A DNA stretch of 64,000 bases from Prorocentrum cordatum (Eukaryota > Sar > Dinophyceae > Prorocentrales > Prorocentraceae), in contig CAUYUJ010005725.1 in NCBI GenBank assembly GCA_963575745.1, positions 414,069-478,068 of the forward strand, given 5' to 3'. Position numbers and translations under genes: made by a program. Below the pieces are notes generated by a model. It was not told the origin of the DNA. It saw nothing but the letters and a program-made list of their open reading frames with translations, and searched no databases. Each line of letters begins with the position of its first letter. The stretch's first letter is position 1. Shown in pieces: positions 29,931-39,989 of the stretch.

Positions 29931-31216
29931 TCCTGTGCTCCTGGCGGCAGGGGGGGTTCGTCGAACGCTGCCGCTTCCCCCAGGGAGGCCCAGGCGGGCC
30001 CCCTCAGGGGGGGTAAGACAACAACGAAAAAATATTGGCCGTGGCCCTGCAGATCATGGGGGAGGGAGAGGATAGGAGCGTCACAACATGGTAATCAGAA
30101 CCTCCAGAGGAAGGGAAGAAGAGGTAGTGAGCGGGGCCCCCTGGGGCCGGTTTTGTTGTGGCTTGGCCGGGTCCTCTCTCCTTGGGGTCTGCTGGCCCCT
30201 TGGGGCCAGCGCCCTGGAGAGCGCCCTGGGCCCCCATCGCCCGTCGTGCCAGATTTGTCTCCCGCCCTGTTGGCGGTTCGAGCTAAGGCATGGGTGAAGA
30301 AGGATGCAGGTGGCCCTCGTAGCCTCCTCCTCCACCTCCTTCCCCTCGTCTGCGGAAGTAAAGGTAGAAGTGTGGAAAAGAGAGGGCGGTGTGGCTCGTA
30401 GAAGGCTGAAGCGGCGTAAAGCGTGGATGCAACAGCTGAAGGTGGACAAGTGGAGGTGCCGTGGCAAAGATGAAAATTTGAAAGTGGCACCGTGGCGAGG
30501 TTATTCCGCGGGGCCAGTTCGGGTGCCGCTTGCTGCGACGGGAAGTCCCAAGGGCCTCTCCTTCTGCTCTTAGGAATCCCCCACAGGCGTCCCAGAGGCC
30601 GACGGCGGGATCCCTCGCATGCGAGCAGGCGTAGGGTTCCCAACACGTCGGCCTCTTGGCCGCGTTGGGGGTTTCCACCAAACTTGAAGAAAATTTGGGC
30701 ACTCCCGCGGGTGCAGAGCAACACCGGCCACACGCGCTACGGTTGATTGGCAGAAGGGCCCCCCCCCTGCACATAGGACCCCTCCTAAGGAGCTGCCACA
30801 CCCACGTCTGGTACCCCCCCCCGCCGTGGCAGGAAAAGGGCCCCCAGATCGTGAGCAAGGTGGCTGCTTGGGGGGTCCCACCGTGCGTGGGAATGGTTTC
30901 TGCCATCCGTGGCGGTGGCCCAGTGAGTAAAACGAGGTGCCCTGGCGGCGCTGGAGTGGGTGGGTGCCGAGCAGGACGGTCCTGACAGGCGTGGTGAGGT
31001 AGGGCTGGCGCCCTGATGCCAGCTGCCCTAGCGGCGGCCGCGGCCGCCATGGCCCTTGCCATGACTGCCCGCAGTGAATCCGAGACCCCTCCCGCCCACA
31101 GACCTGGCCCATAACCCGCCGCAGGAGTGGGGAAGGTGGAGGTCATATGGAAGCGGCGACAGGGTCAGGGCTGCATGAAGTCGAGCGGGGGGTCCGCGGA
31201 GCCCTCGTGCGCAGTG

Positions 31217-31295
31217 GGTGAGAAAGCCCCTTCGGGGACCGACGCGTTTCTTATGATAGCGGTGCGAGCATGAGTGGGTGAGAAAGCCCCGTGGG
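31217..31295 (+). repeat. Direct-repeat pair GTGGGTGAGAAAGCCCC
   Basis: The 17-bp motif occurs at about 31218 and 31274, 56 bp apart, just beyond the 3' end of the minus-strand pseudogene region. Confidence 0.6.
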
Positions 31296-31479
31296 GCCCC
31301 GTTCTGATCGCAGTCGCAACTGACGTTCACGCTGTAGGTGTGCCGAGAGAGAACAGACTCCAACTTCGCCAGATGTGCTGCTTGCGTCTTTGCGGTGAGT
31401 GCGCACGTGTCGGTTACAGGGTAGCGCGGAGGTGGGGGCGGGCGCGCAGCAGCTGGCGGCCCTGTCGGCGATGAAGCAA

Positions 31480-33411
31480 CCGCATTGCATAGGGAAGTAG
31501 CGCGCTGATCGGCCGCCGGTAGGCCGGTCCGATCGCGAGGATTGCCTCGCGTTGTGAACGATCAGGGGGGAGTGCCCTGATTCGCCGCATGTGGGTCGCG
31601 CTGGTCAGGCTGGTCGACTTTGACGGCGTCTGCGCAGGTCGGCCACGGTTTCAACGGGCCGGGGCCGTGGAGTGGCGAGAGCCTCCTTGTCGGTCTCCTG
31701 CTGGTCGCCGTGGTGGAAGCTGGGATGTCCGCCTGGGGGCGGTCTCGTTGCCAACTTGCGTTCGCCGGCGCGGGAAACGCACCCCTCGGCGCGGTGGTCC
31801 GCGATCAGGTTGCGGATCGTAGCAGCCGCGCTGGTGTCGCCAATGGCGTGCTGCTGCGTCTAGCGAGGTGCTTGGTGGTTAACGGTGCTCCTGGCTGCGG
31901 TTCTGCCCGTCGAGGTCGTGGCCCACTTGGGCTGCGCCAAGTTGGCATTGTGGGTCTGCCCAACGGCGCTCAGTCCTGATGTCGACGACGTTGGTCCAGG
32001 TGTCCAAATTGCGGTGGTGAGCCCGATATGCGGCTCGGTGAGTGGCAGCGGGTCGCATGCAGTCGGCGGGTGTGGTGTCCGCCGCCGGTCCTGCTGGTTC
32101 TGTGACTCGCTCTCGGGCAAAGGGGAGCTCGGCCATCTTGAACATTGCCTCGATTGCGAATTCCTATTGTGGGTCGGTGACGCGGAATGGCGTCGGCGCG
32201 CGCGTGGGGTTGTGTCGTATCGACACCTTGATGCCCCTGAGGATGTCTCTCTTGCGCCGTGGCACCTCTGCTTGATCAGGCAGGTCGTCGCGGCTGCGGC
32301 GCCTCGGGTAGGTCAGCACGTTAGCCGAGCAGTGGTTGGCGTAGTTTGCCAGGCCCCTTTTTCGCCGACCCACGTGGAACGGGCGTGTCTCCCGCAGCTC
32401 GCAGGACACAAAGTAGCGGTTGAGAGCCCCTTCCATGTGCGCCATGACCTGGTCGCATTCGATGAGGAGGTCGCCGCCCGGTGCATCCCTGTCAGCCTAT
32501 GCGGCGTCGGCAAGGTCAAGAATCTCGCCGTAGTGGTGGAGGATCGCGTCATGGACATCTTGGAGATCGCGCGATCACGCTCGCATGGGTCGTTGCTGGT
32601 CATGGCCGACTAGCGCTCGACGACGTCGCGCATGCGGTCTGCGGCCCTCGTGCCCGTTGTCATGCCTGGCGGCGGTGGCGGTGGAGGTCTCCTTGCGAGC
32701 TCGACGACCGCGCCTCGGACGCGCCCGGCGTCGTCGCCGTTAACCTTCGGGGCCGTTGCGGCCCAGCTCGTCGCGGTTTGGCTCGCGACTGCCCCATGGT
32801 TGGTCTCTTCTTGTCGCGGCGCATTCGTCCGTGGCTTCGCAGGTACCTCAGGCCATGGCTGAGGCGCGCATGGTTGCATTCCCTCGCCGCCGCATGCTGC
32901 CCCTGCAATGGCGGGCAGCGCGACCGGGGTCGGCGCCAGAATGGCCGGTGGATCTCGGTAGCGTAGCGAGAGGTACGGTATATTCTTCGGCGGGGTGAAT
33001 GTCGTTGCCATGGGCTCTCTCGGCGCCTCGCGGCGTTTAGGCTGGGCTCGTAGTCGGATGGCGGTGGCTGGGCCCATCGCGGATGGAGACAGCGGGGGCC
33101 CCTTGGGCCGGGGTCGGCGAGTTGTGTCGTCACCGTCGTGCATCGCGGTCCAATGCTTGAGCCAGCGGTTGCAATGTGCGGCTGTGCTGCGTAAATCTCT
33201 GCGATGGTCATGGGCGCCCCCTGCTGGGTACCGAAAACGTCGCATTCGTTGGCGACTTATAGCGCATGCGCCAGCCGATGTCGGTGTCAAAGCGCGTCAT
33301 GTCGGTCACGTCGCTGTTGCTCCTGCGGGTCAACTGCTTGCTGTAGTCGATCTACGCTGTCAGTCGGCGTCGTCGCGGCACCTTGCGATGACGGCACCGA
33401 GCGATGCGATG
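31480..33411 (-). pseudogene. Broken coding region, downstream part
   Basis: Reading on the minus strand, protein-like segments continue in changing frames. One is DYSKQLTRRSNSDVTDMTRF, DTDIGWRMRYKSPTNATF (about 33350-33230). Another is DLQDVHDAILHHYGEILDLA, then after an in-frame TAG, LLIECDQVMAHMEGALNRYF and VSCELRETRPFHVGRRKRGL. A second TAG (near 32160) precedes EFAIEAMFKMAELPFARERV. A last segment includes AIGDTSAAATIRNLIADHRA. Frame changes and stops are not at splice-like sites. I see no reverse transcriptase, integrase or protease motif. Probably a decayed gene or element body; family unknown. Confidence 0.45.
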
Positions 33412-34359
33412 TCAACTGCAGAGGGCCGAGCCTGAGGCGATGGCGACCGCTGCCGTGGAGACGTGGGAGGCGTTGGCAGGGGCGGCGGCTGTGTCCTGCT
33501 TGGGGTGGTCATCGGCGGGTACTAAATGATGTTGTAGCTCACGTCGCAGAAGCATTCCGCGTTGTCGGATGATAGGGCCCTTTTTCCAGCCATCTTGTAG
33601 GAATGCGTTGCCAGGGTTTGTCCACGTCGTATCCCTGGTGTCCAGGCTGTAGTAGTTAGCTTGGTAAGTCCAGGCGAAATTGTTGCCCTCGTACTTGTAG
33701 GCGGTCCATGGTTTGGGTAGTGGCAATCGATGGTTGGGTGCGAACGGTAATATTTCAAGGGCTCCTCTTTGTCGGGTCGCCTCGTCGGGCGCATGCGGGT
33801 TCAAGTTCGGGTAGTCCAGCGGGAAAAGGGGAGGTGGCGGGCTGTTCGGCGGTAGGGGGCTGAGCCTTGGGGAGGGGGGGGGGGGGGGCTGGTGGGTCGG
33901 ATTGGCGGCAATTGCCCCGTTGTGTGCCTTTGATTTGACTGGCGTAGGCTGCTCGCGTCTTGGCCTATCATGTCTCGCGATCTGAGCGTTGTTGTGACGT
34001 GGAGCATTGGTGCACGCGGGCATGCGTGATGCGAGCGCGTTTAGCTGGAGCTCCGAACCATAGTTATCTTCGCGGGCTTCGTAGTATGAGGTCTTCAGCT
34101 TCTCCAGCATGCGGCGCCCTTCCTGGCGCAGGCCCGCAGGGATGCGCGACGTCATGTTGCGGATATCAGCGACAATTGTCTGCGTGCAGCCGTGGACGCG
34201 GCGGTCTCTCAATCCTGATTGCTTCCGCGCGTGGTAGCAGGTTGGTTGGGGCGTGGTGGCCTTGGATCCCCTCGTCTCAGCTGGCGCGTGCCAAGCTACT
34301 CCCTTGAAGCTCGGCCACGCCAGGTTGCTATTTGAGGGTGGGCCGAGGTGTATTAGCAC
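33412..34359 (-). pseudogene. Broken coding region, WW-domain part
   Basis: A 315-codon open segment. Residues about 60-110 are helical (TIVADIRNMTSRIPAGLRQE, LEKLKTSYYEAREDNYGSEL). Residues 155-190 are Pro-rich. Residues 214-250 (PKPWTAYKYEGNNFAWTYQA, NYYSLDTRDTTWTNPG) look like a WW domain: Trp218, Tyr236-Tyr237, Trp246 and Pro249, though the spacing between the two tryptophans is a few residues longer than usual. WW domains bind Pro-rich peptides. It has no ATG (the track-like start is GTG) and joins the upstream segment by a one-base frame change near 34355. Confidence 0.5.
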
Positions 34360-35260
34360 CTTTCCTGGATCTCATTGCAATGGTTGATGGGCTCCCTGTC
34401 GACCGCACTGTAATTCTGCAAGTCGTGAAGTTCCTCGTCGGTGACCTCAACCATGGGGACCAGGTCGCCGCTGGGGCCCACTTTCTGCGCGGAGGCACGC
34501 GCGAGTCTGAGGCGTCATGCGGCGGTTGTTCTTGTCGAGGGGCAAATTGTCGCTGCGAGGGTACATGCCATTTGCTCCCATGGTGGCGGTGTGTCTGTCA
34601 GGTACAGCAGCAGTCTTAGGGCCTCGCTCTGGTCCGAGACGTTGCCATTTTGATCCGTCGCGTGGTAGGTGTAGGTGACCTCAAGGCTCCGTGAGTCGAT
34701 TGTTTTGCGCCCGGCATCCTGGAAGTCTGCCCTCTTCGGTACCTGTGCGAACAGTACCTTGTGGATCTGGTCGACGTTTTCCCTCTCGGTCCTTCGCGGG
34801 CCCAGCTGTGGAGGGATCAGGTAGATGAGGTTCCTCTCCGCCATGTTCTCGGCCCGCTCCCATGGTAGCGCAGCAACAGTGCTCGTTTTTTCCGCAGATT
34901 CGTGGCCGTCTTCGTCGGTGCGCAACGACACTGTTTTCCTGCAGTATGGTATGCGAGACGGTCTTGCAGTGTAGTGTAGGTCCATGTGGTTGATGTTCGG
35001 GGTGATGCGGCTCCTGCTGAAAACCTCCCGCATCGCGATGTCAACCATCTTCTCGGTCGACCCCTCCCACAGCTGGCTTGTGGCGGCCAGGTAGGCGAGC
35101 GTGTAATGGTGCGGGTACAGGGTCTTCATCCACCCCCTTGGGGCGTTGCTTGGTATGTACACCTGTCCGACCGTCTCTAGTGACGCGTATGTGTACCCTT
35201 TGGTCAAGGTCTCGGACTGTATCCCATCTTGTGCTCGGTCGGGTACCCGTCAAGCTAGCG
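34353..35260 (-). pseudogene. Broken coding region, upstream part
   Basis: An open frame from about 35250 contains TLTKGYTYASLETVGQVYIP, WMKTLYPHHYTLAYLAATSQ, LPWERAENMAERNLIYLIPP, ENVDQIHKVLFAQVPKRADF and SLEVTYTYHATDQNGNVSDQ. It stops at TGA (34515-34517), but 53 more codons in the same frame still look coding (VGPSGDLVPMVEVTDEELHD), so the stop is probably a lesion. Codon use is less G/C-biased than the small exons elsewhere, which hints at a different origin. I do not recognise the family. Confidence 0.5.
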
Positions 35261-35284
35261 TAGCGAAGGTAGGATCCAAACGTG

Positions 35285-35740
35285 GAGCTTCTGGCCGCCT
35301 GATTGGCCCAAGATGGCCGAAAAAGGTCACCAAGCGGGCCCGGAGATGGCCTGAGAGCGCCCCAAGATTGCCCAAGAAGCCCCCAAATGGCCAAAGATTC
35401 AATCCGGAGGGCCCCAAGAGAGGCCGGAGAAGCCCAAGCTGGGAAATTCGCAGCGGGCCCGGGAGCCCTCCCCCGCACAAGATGGCCCCCAAGACGCCCA
35501 CCATGTACCCTCAGGTTCCGCAAGGATCCCTAAAGGAGACCTCCAAGCAGCCCAATGAGGGCCCCAGCAAGCACCCAGGAGCTACGAAAAGGCTCACAAG
35601 AAGGCCGCCTCCGAGGCATCCAAAAGGCCCACAAGAAGCCGAGCAACAGACGCGGAGGAAGAGGGGACAACCCAGAAAAAACTGCACGCAGGCAGCACGA
35701 TGGGACGCGGCGAACAAGACACACGAAACCGGAAGCCGCA
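35285..35740 (-). repeat. GGCCCAAGATGGCC-type degenerate repeat
   Basis: GCCCAAGA, GGCCCCAAG, AAGAAGC and GCCGAGAAG-like words recur at short spacing, as in 38650-39190 and 43540-44350. It is related in style to the 330-bp family at 19445, but clear unit borders are lacking. Confidence 0.45.
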
Positions 35741-35841
35741 CATCTTCTCTTCTGAGGGTCGGCGGAATGGTGTAAGCCTCTCGAGTACCATCCTTTGAAA
35801 AACAGAGGACGCCGTTCTGAGTGAGAATCGGCGGCGATCAA

Positions 35842-36010
35842 GGGGGGAAGGGAGAAGAATGAGGTCTTCTCAGAAGGCGGGGGGACTTCTCAGAAGCCCT
35901 CGCGCCTTCTGAGGGATTCTCTGCATCTTGGGGGAAGGCTTCGAAAACTTCTCAGAAGGCAAGGGGACCTCCGAGCTTTCTGAGAAGGTCCGCCCCTTCA
36001 CACTTCCCCT
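35842..36010 (+). mobile_element. CTTCTCAGAAG-type MITE, copy 2
   Basis: Left end GGGGGGAAGGGAGAAG pairs with right end CTTCACACTTCCCC. The interior carries four CTTCTCAGAAG-like palindromes. It is diverged from the copy at 27880. Both copies sit next to GGCGRCGA on the left and CGCYCGCCGCC on the right, so target preference or a longer element is possible. Confidence 0.75.
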
Positions 36011-36699
36011 CGCTCGCCGCCAGGAGAAAGCATACGCGGGAAAGCACGCGCTCACCACCCCTTCGGGGTATTCCCCGTGGAATCCAGTGCCTCGGAGCGG
36101 CTGCGGAGGAAAAGGGCAGCCAGTCTGCTGTGAAAGTGCACGGAAGGGAAGCGTGTCTCTTGACAGTCCCGGGGCCCAGGAAGGCCCAGGGTTCCCCAAA
36201 GGGACGAAAACACTCCAGGGCTCCGTGGGCGAACCTAAAAATCCGTAAGTATCAACGGCCTCTCGGGCCAGGCTCCTGGACCGCGACCCCGCAGATACGG
36301 GGCGCTGTTGTCGCGGATGCACCTCGCGGGGCGTATCTGTGCAACCGAGTATCTGCGGAATCGCGCACCGGAATCAAAACCGAAAGGGCGCGGATACGGA
36401 TATGTTCGCCGCTCGTGAAGACTCGTTTTCCCGGACCACTTCTCTCCATGCTAACCTACTCGCGTTGCTGAACGCTTTGGGGGGGCTCCCTTGCGCCACC
36501 GCTCGCTGTCTCTTGGTGCTTCTCAATACGACACCCCCGGACGTCCTGATTCTGCAGGGCCGGCTTCACATCCTGAGCTCTTTTCTGACTGTTCACAGGA
36601 CGCGAAAACGGCAAACACATCCTAGGAGGAAGAGGAGGAGAAAGAGGAGGAGGAGGAGGACGACTTGATGCTTCAGAACTTTGGATGTCCGGAGCGCAG

Positions 36700-36791
36700 C
36701 CGCCGTCCTTCGCGGCCAGGGCACGCTCGAGCTCGAAGCGGGCGGAGGCCCGGTCGGCCGCCTTCTGCTGCTCCTTGGGAGAGAGGGAGCC
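36700..36791 (-). CDS. Candidate exon, charged helical module
   Basis: After CTTCGCTTCCCAG on the minus strand the frame reads GSLSPKEQQKAADRASARFE and LERALAAKDGGCAPDI. The acceptor is AG|G with a pyrimidine-rich lead. Codons are G/C-ending. The donor is not certain (candidates lie near 36685-36705). Confidence 0.45.
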
Positions 36792-37149
36792 CTGGGAAGC
36801 GAAGCTCCGAAACAAAGTAACCCAAGACCAGTCGTGAAATATCATGGTGGCGATGATGCTAGTTCTGATGAAGACCGTGATGCTGATAGTTGTACCGAAT
36901 GATGGTGGCGTGTTGATGATGTTGATGGTTCACTTGACGAGTGTGACGAATTTGATGACGAAATGAATTCCAATAGCAAAGTATCCAAAGAGCAGACGCC
37001 ATGGTATGCCCCCAGATGTATGCCACAAGGTCTGCGAACAGCCTCTTCTGGCGGGGTCGGGGTGACGTCCTGCTAGCGGCGTGCAAAATACTCACTGCTT
37101 CCTCCTTCTCCTTCGTCCAACTCCTACTCCTCATTTTCGTCGTTGCTGT

Positions 37150-37400
37150 GGCTCTCATCCACTTCCTCTCCCTCCTCCTCCTCCTCCTCCTGCTCCTCCT
37201 CCTCATCTTCCTCATCGTTCGCCCCGCCCCCATTCTCCTCCTCGCCACATCCTCCCTCTCCTACTCCTCCACCTCCTCCTCATCTTCCTCCTCCTTTCTT
37301 AGGCAAACTGCGAGGCGCGAGCGTCGCCTGAAGCGTCAATCTTCTTCCCCCTCCTCCTCCTCCTCCTCCTCCTTCTCCTCCTCCTCCTCCTCCCAACCGT
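37150..37400 (+). repeat. TCC-rich tract, two blocks
   Basis: Pyrimidine-rich blocks at about 37150-37300 and 37340-37395, separated by unique sequence. 37480-37880 has a minus frame ending GHEKKAQEKGRDFWGPRVEQ that may be coding, but a second frame competes, so no gene is called. Confidence 0.9.
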
Positions 37401-37880
37401 CCCCTATCATCCACCCCCCGCCTCATTACACTTCCTGTGCCGAGCTATCAGTAGGGCATGCCAGCTGGAGGCATTGAGGCCATGTTTCATTTTTGTTCAA
37501 CGCGTGGCCCCCAGAAGTCCCGACCCTTTTCCTGGGCCTTTTTTTCATGCCCAGTCATGATTTGACGGCCCTGGGGCCCGATGGTCGACAGCTTTGATGG
37601 CGAAGAGGACCGTCTCGACTTGCTCAAGACAGTTTGATGTCCTTTGGTCTCCTCATCCCCATGCCCCAGACCCAACCACGAGCCTCCGGCGGTGCGGCTG
37701 CTTCCACAAATACGCGGCACTTCTGGACCCCCCGACCCCTTCCCCCCCAGGACTGGTGCCTCGCCTGCCAAGCCGCGCCATCGTGAAAGCCAACGGCCCC
37801 TGGGCCCGAGAGCAGACCCCAGGAGGCTGGCTCCGCGCATGGAGCCAGCCAGCACGTGTTCCTGCAACCACGAAGAACAA

Positions 37881-38010
37881 ACATAAACTGTCGGCGCTGT
37901 GACCACTTGGCGGCGCCTCCGGCTCCACGCTTGCCGCGCTCCCCGCGCCAGGGGGGGGCGTCCAGCGCCGATCCGAGAAAGCCGCGCGGGCCTCCGACAA
38001 TTTGTTTTAA
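37881..38010 (-). mobile_element. R-family inverted-repeat element, copy 2
   Basis: Inverted relative to the other full copies. Contains GTCCAGCGCCGATCCGAGAA, CCGCGCGGGCCTCCGACAA and, at the other end, ACTGTCGGCGCTG. Its outer end ACAGTTTATG matches the end of the copy at 43758. Confidence 0.7.
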
Positions 38011-38094
38011 TATGACATGTGGTCTCGCGACGCCTGGAAGCGGGCCGGCCTCATGGGCACTCAGCGAGCGTGGGCCGGTTGAACGCCGCCTGCG

Positions 38095-38185
38095 ACGACG
38101 ACGACGACGGGGGCGGCGATGACGACGACGACGACCACGACGACGGCGGCGGCGACGACGACGACGACCACGACGACCGACCGAC
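38095..38185 (+). repeat. (GAC)n microsatellite
   Basis: GACGACGAC with GGC and CAC breaks. It abuts the 3' side of the minus-strand exon at 38175. Confidence 0.9.
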
Positions 38186-38315
38186 TCTGCATCTGCGCGC
38201 CGGGCCGCACGAGAGCGGCGCGAATGCCCGCCTCTGCCAGGACCCTCCTCGCGGCCTCTAGCTCCTCCTCTGGCACCCCGACGCGCTCGGCGCGCGCGAT
38301 GGCGTCTGACAGCTC
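38175..38315 (-). CDS. Candidate exon, helical repeat module
   Basis: After CCGATACCAG on the minus strand the frame gives ELSDAIARAERVGVPEEELE, AARRVLAEAGIRAALVRPG and AQMQSR. The pattern L..AI..A...GV...EL..A...L is a textbook helix-loop-helix repeat of the kind common in dinoflagellate predicted proteins (from general knowledge). Codons end in G or C almost throughout. AG|G acceptor at 38315/38316. The donor lies before the GAC microsatellite. This is the most convincing of the small exons. Confidence 0.5.
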
Positions 38316-38430
38316 CTGGTATCGGGAGGGGGGCCAAGCGGCCGGGCGGCGACCGGCAGCATGAAGGGAACGGGTCCTTGAGGAAGGGAGCGCTGGATCA
38401 TCAGAGGGACAAAAAAAGCAGACATTCTCG

Positions 38431-38569
38431 AAAGTCCGAGAGGATTTCTCTTAGATCGGCGCTGGACCCCCTCACTGGCGCGCGGAGCGCGGCAAGGGTG
38501 GCGCTGGAGACGCCGCCACGGGGGTCAAGCGCAGATCCAGGAAACCCGCGCGGACCTTCAAAATCGCAG
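38431..38569 (+). mobile_element. R-family inverted-repeat element, copy 3
   Basis: Left arm GTCCGAGAGGATTTCTCTTA, GATCGGCGCTGGACCCC; right arm GGGGTCAAGCGCAGATCC, AGGAAACCCGCGCGGACC. The arms pair over about 36 positions with mismatches. Centre GGCGCGCGGAGCGCGGC. Confidence 0.75.
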
Positions 38570-38589
38570 GTGACAGCCGTATCGTCTAT

Positions 38590-39060
38590 CTAGTTCCCAC
38601 GCGCGTGGCGGCCGCTGAAGGGTTCCCAAATGTAAAGTACCCTGGCCGTTGGTCACCCGTGGATCCCAAAAAGGCGTTGCTCCCTGGTACGGCCTTCCAG
38701 GACCCCCAGAGCGTTCCAAGAGCGCCATAAAGGACCTCCGACAAAACCCCAAATGGTCCGAGACGGTCCAAGAGCGCTCCAAGACACCCAAGCGAATCTC
38801 TGGATGGCCCAGGACGCCTCCGAAACGCCACAAAAGAACCCCAACAGTGCCCCCAGGAAGGGCTCTGGAAAAAAACACTGATTTCCATTGGTTTTGACAT
38901 AAGTTGTGCGATCTCGCCTTTTCGTGACTGCGGCCTTCCAAGACGGCCCAGGAGGTCTTCACCATCGCCCCAAGACAGCCCAAGACACTCCCAAAAAGAC
39001 TGCAAGATGACTCGAGTGGGCCTCAATACGGCTCATGAGGCCCCCCAAGAGGGGTCAAGG
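38590..39060 (-). repeat. Inverted, diverged copy of the 330-bp repeat
   Basis: Read on the minus strand it follows the order seen at 19800: GGGTGTCTTGGAGCG, GGACCGTCTC, GGCCGTCTTGG, AAAAGGCGAGAT (matching AAAAAGCGAGGA), and CAAAACCAATGGAAAT. Adjacent 39060-39200 continues with CCCAAGANGCYCC words. Confidence 0.6.
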
Positions 39061-39989
39061 GGCTCCGCGGAGGGCCCAAACAGATTCCCCGAAGCTGGCC
39101 CTCGACACCGCCAGCAAGCTCCCAAGGAGCTCCCAAAAAGGCCCCCAGATGCTCCCAAGAAGGCTCCCAAGACACCTCCAAGAGGCGCGCAGGAAAGGAC
39201 CCGCGGGGGGCGTCTGGCAGGTGGAATCGGGGGAGGGGTGGGCAGGCGGGCACTGAAAGACAACCATCTGCTGAGTGAGCGAAAGGCATCTCCTGGCCAC
39301 GGCGAGCTCGGCCGCGCAAAGACTCCCCGACCTAGCCCGAAGGAGCGGCCCGAAGACCAATGGTCCTGATCTCAGCGTCGCCACTGTAGGCCACCCGGCG
39401 GCGGGGATGCGTGGGGCGAGGGGGAGGGCAGGGTAGGGGAGGGTTGGGGGGGGGGGACAGCTAGGCCCCTGGAAGGGCCCGTGCCGAAACCGCGGCCAAG
39501 GGCGGCTGGAGAGAAAGGAAGGGCGGAGAGAGCGGGGGAAGGGGGAGCGGGAGGGGACCACGTCTACTGAACTGACGCGTGCAAAAGTCCAGCAGATGAG
39601 GCACAGGAGAAGGCGGCGGAGGAAAGGGGATATGGGCAAATGGGGAGCCTTTGCCCGACTGGCTCCCCCTCTCCGCTCCTGCCTCGTCCTCCTCTTTCCT
39701 CCCTCCTCCCCCTCCACCTCTCCCTCGTTCTCGTCCTCCGATGGGCGGCGCTCTGCTCCCAGTCCCAGCGGCAGCTGGGGCCGCCGAAGAATGTGGACTG
39801 GCAATTGCGACCCCACATGCTCGCCGCATCGCCAGGCAAGCCCAGTCGACAATCTCAGCCTGCCTGGTGCCTGAGTGAGCCTGCCGAACTAACAACCTCA
39901 ACCTGTCGGTGGCGAACAGCATGTACCAAGTCGCGTTCGTATTTCATCGTCCAGTTGTTGTCATGGCTAGTCCCTGATTTCATTGGTCG

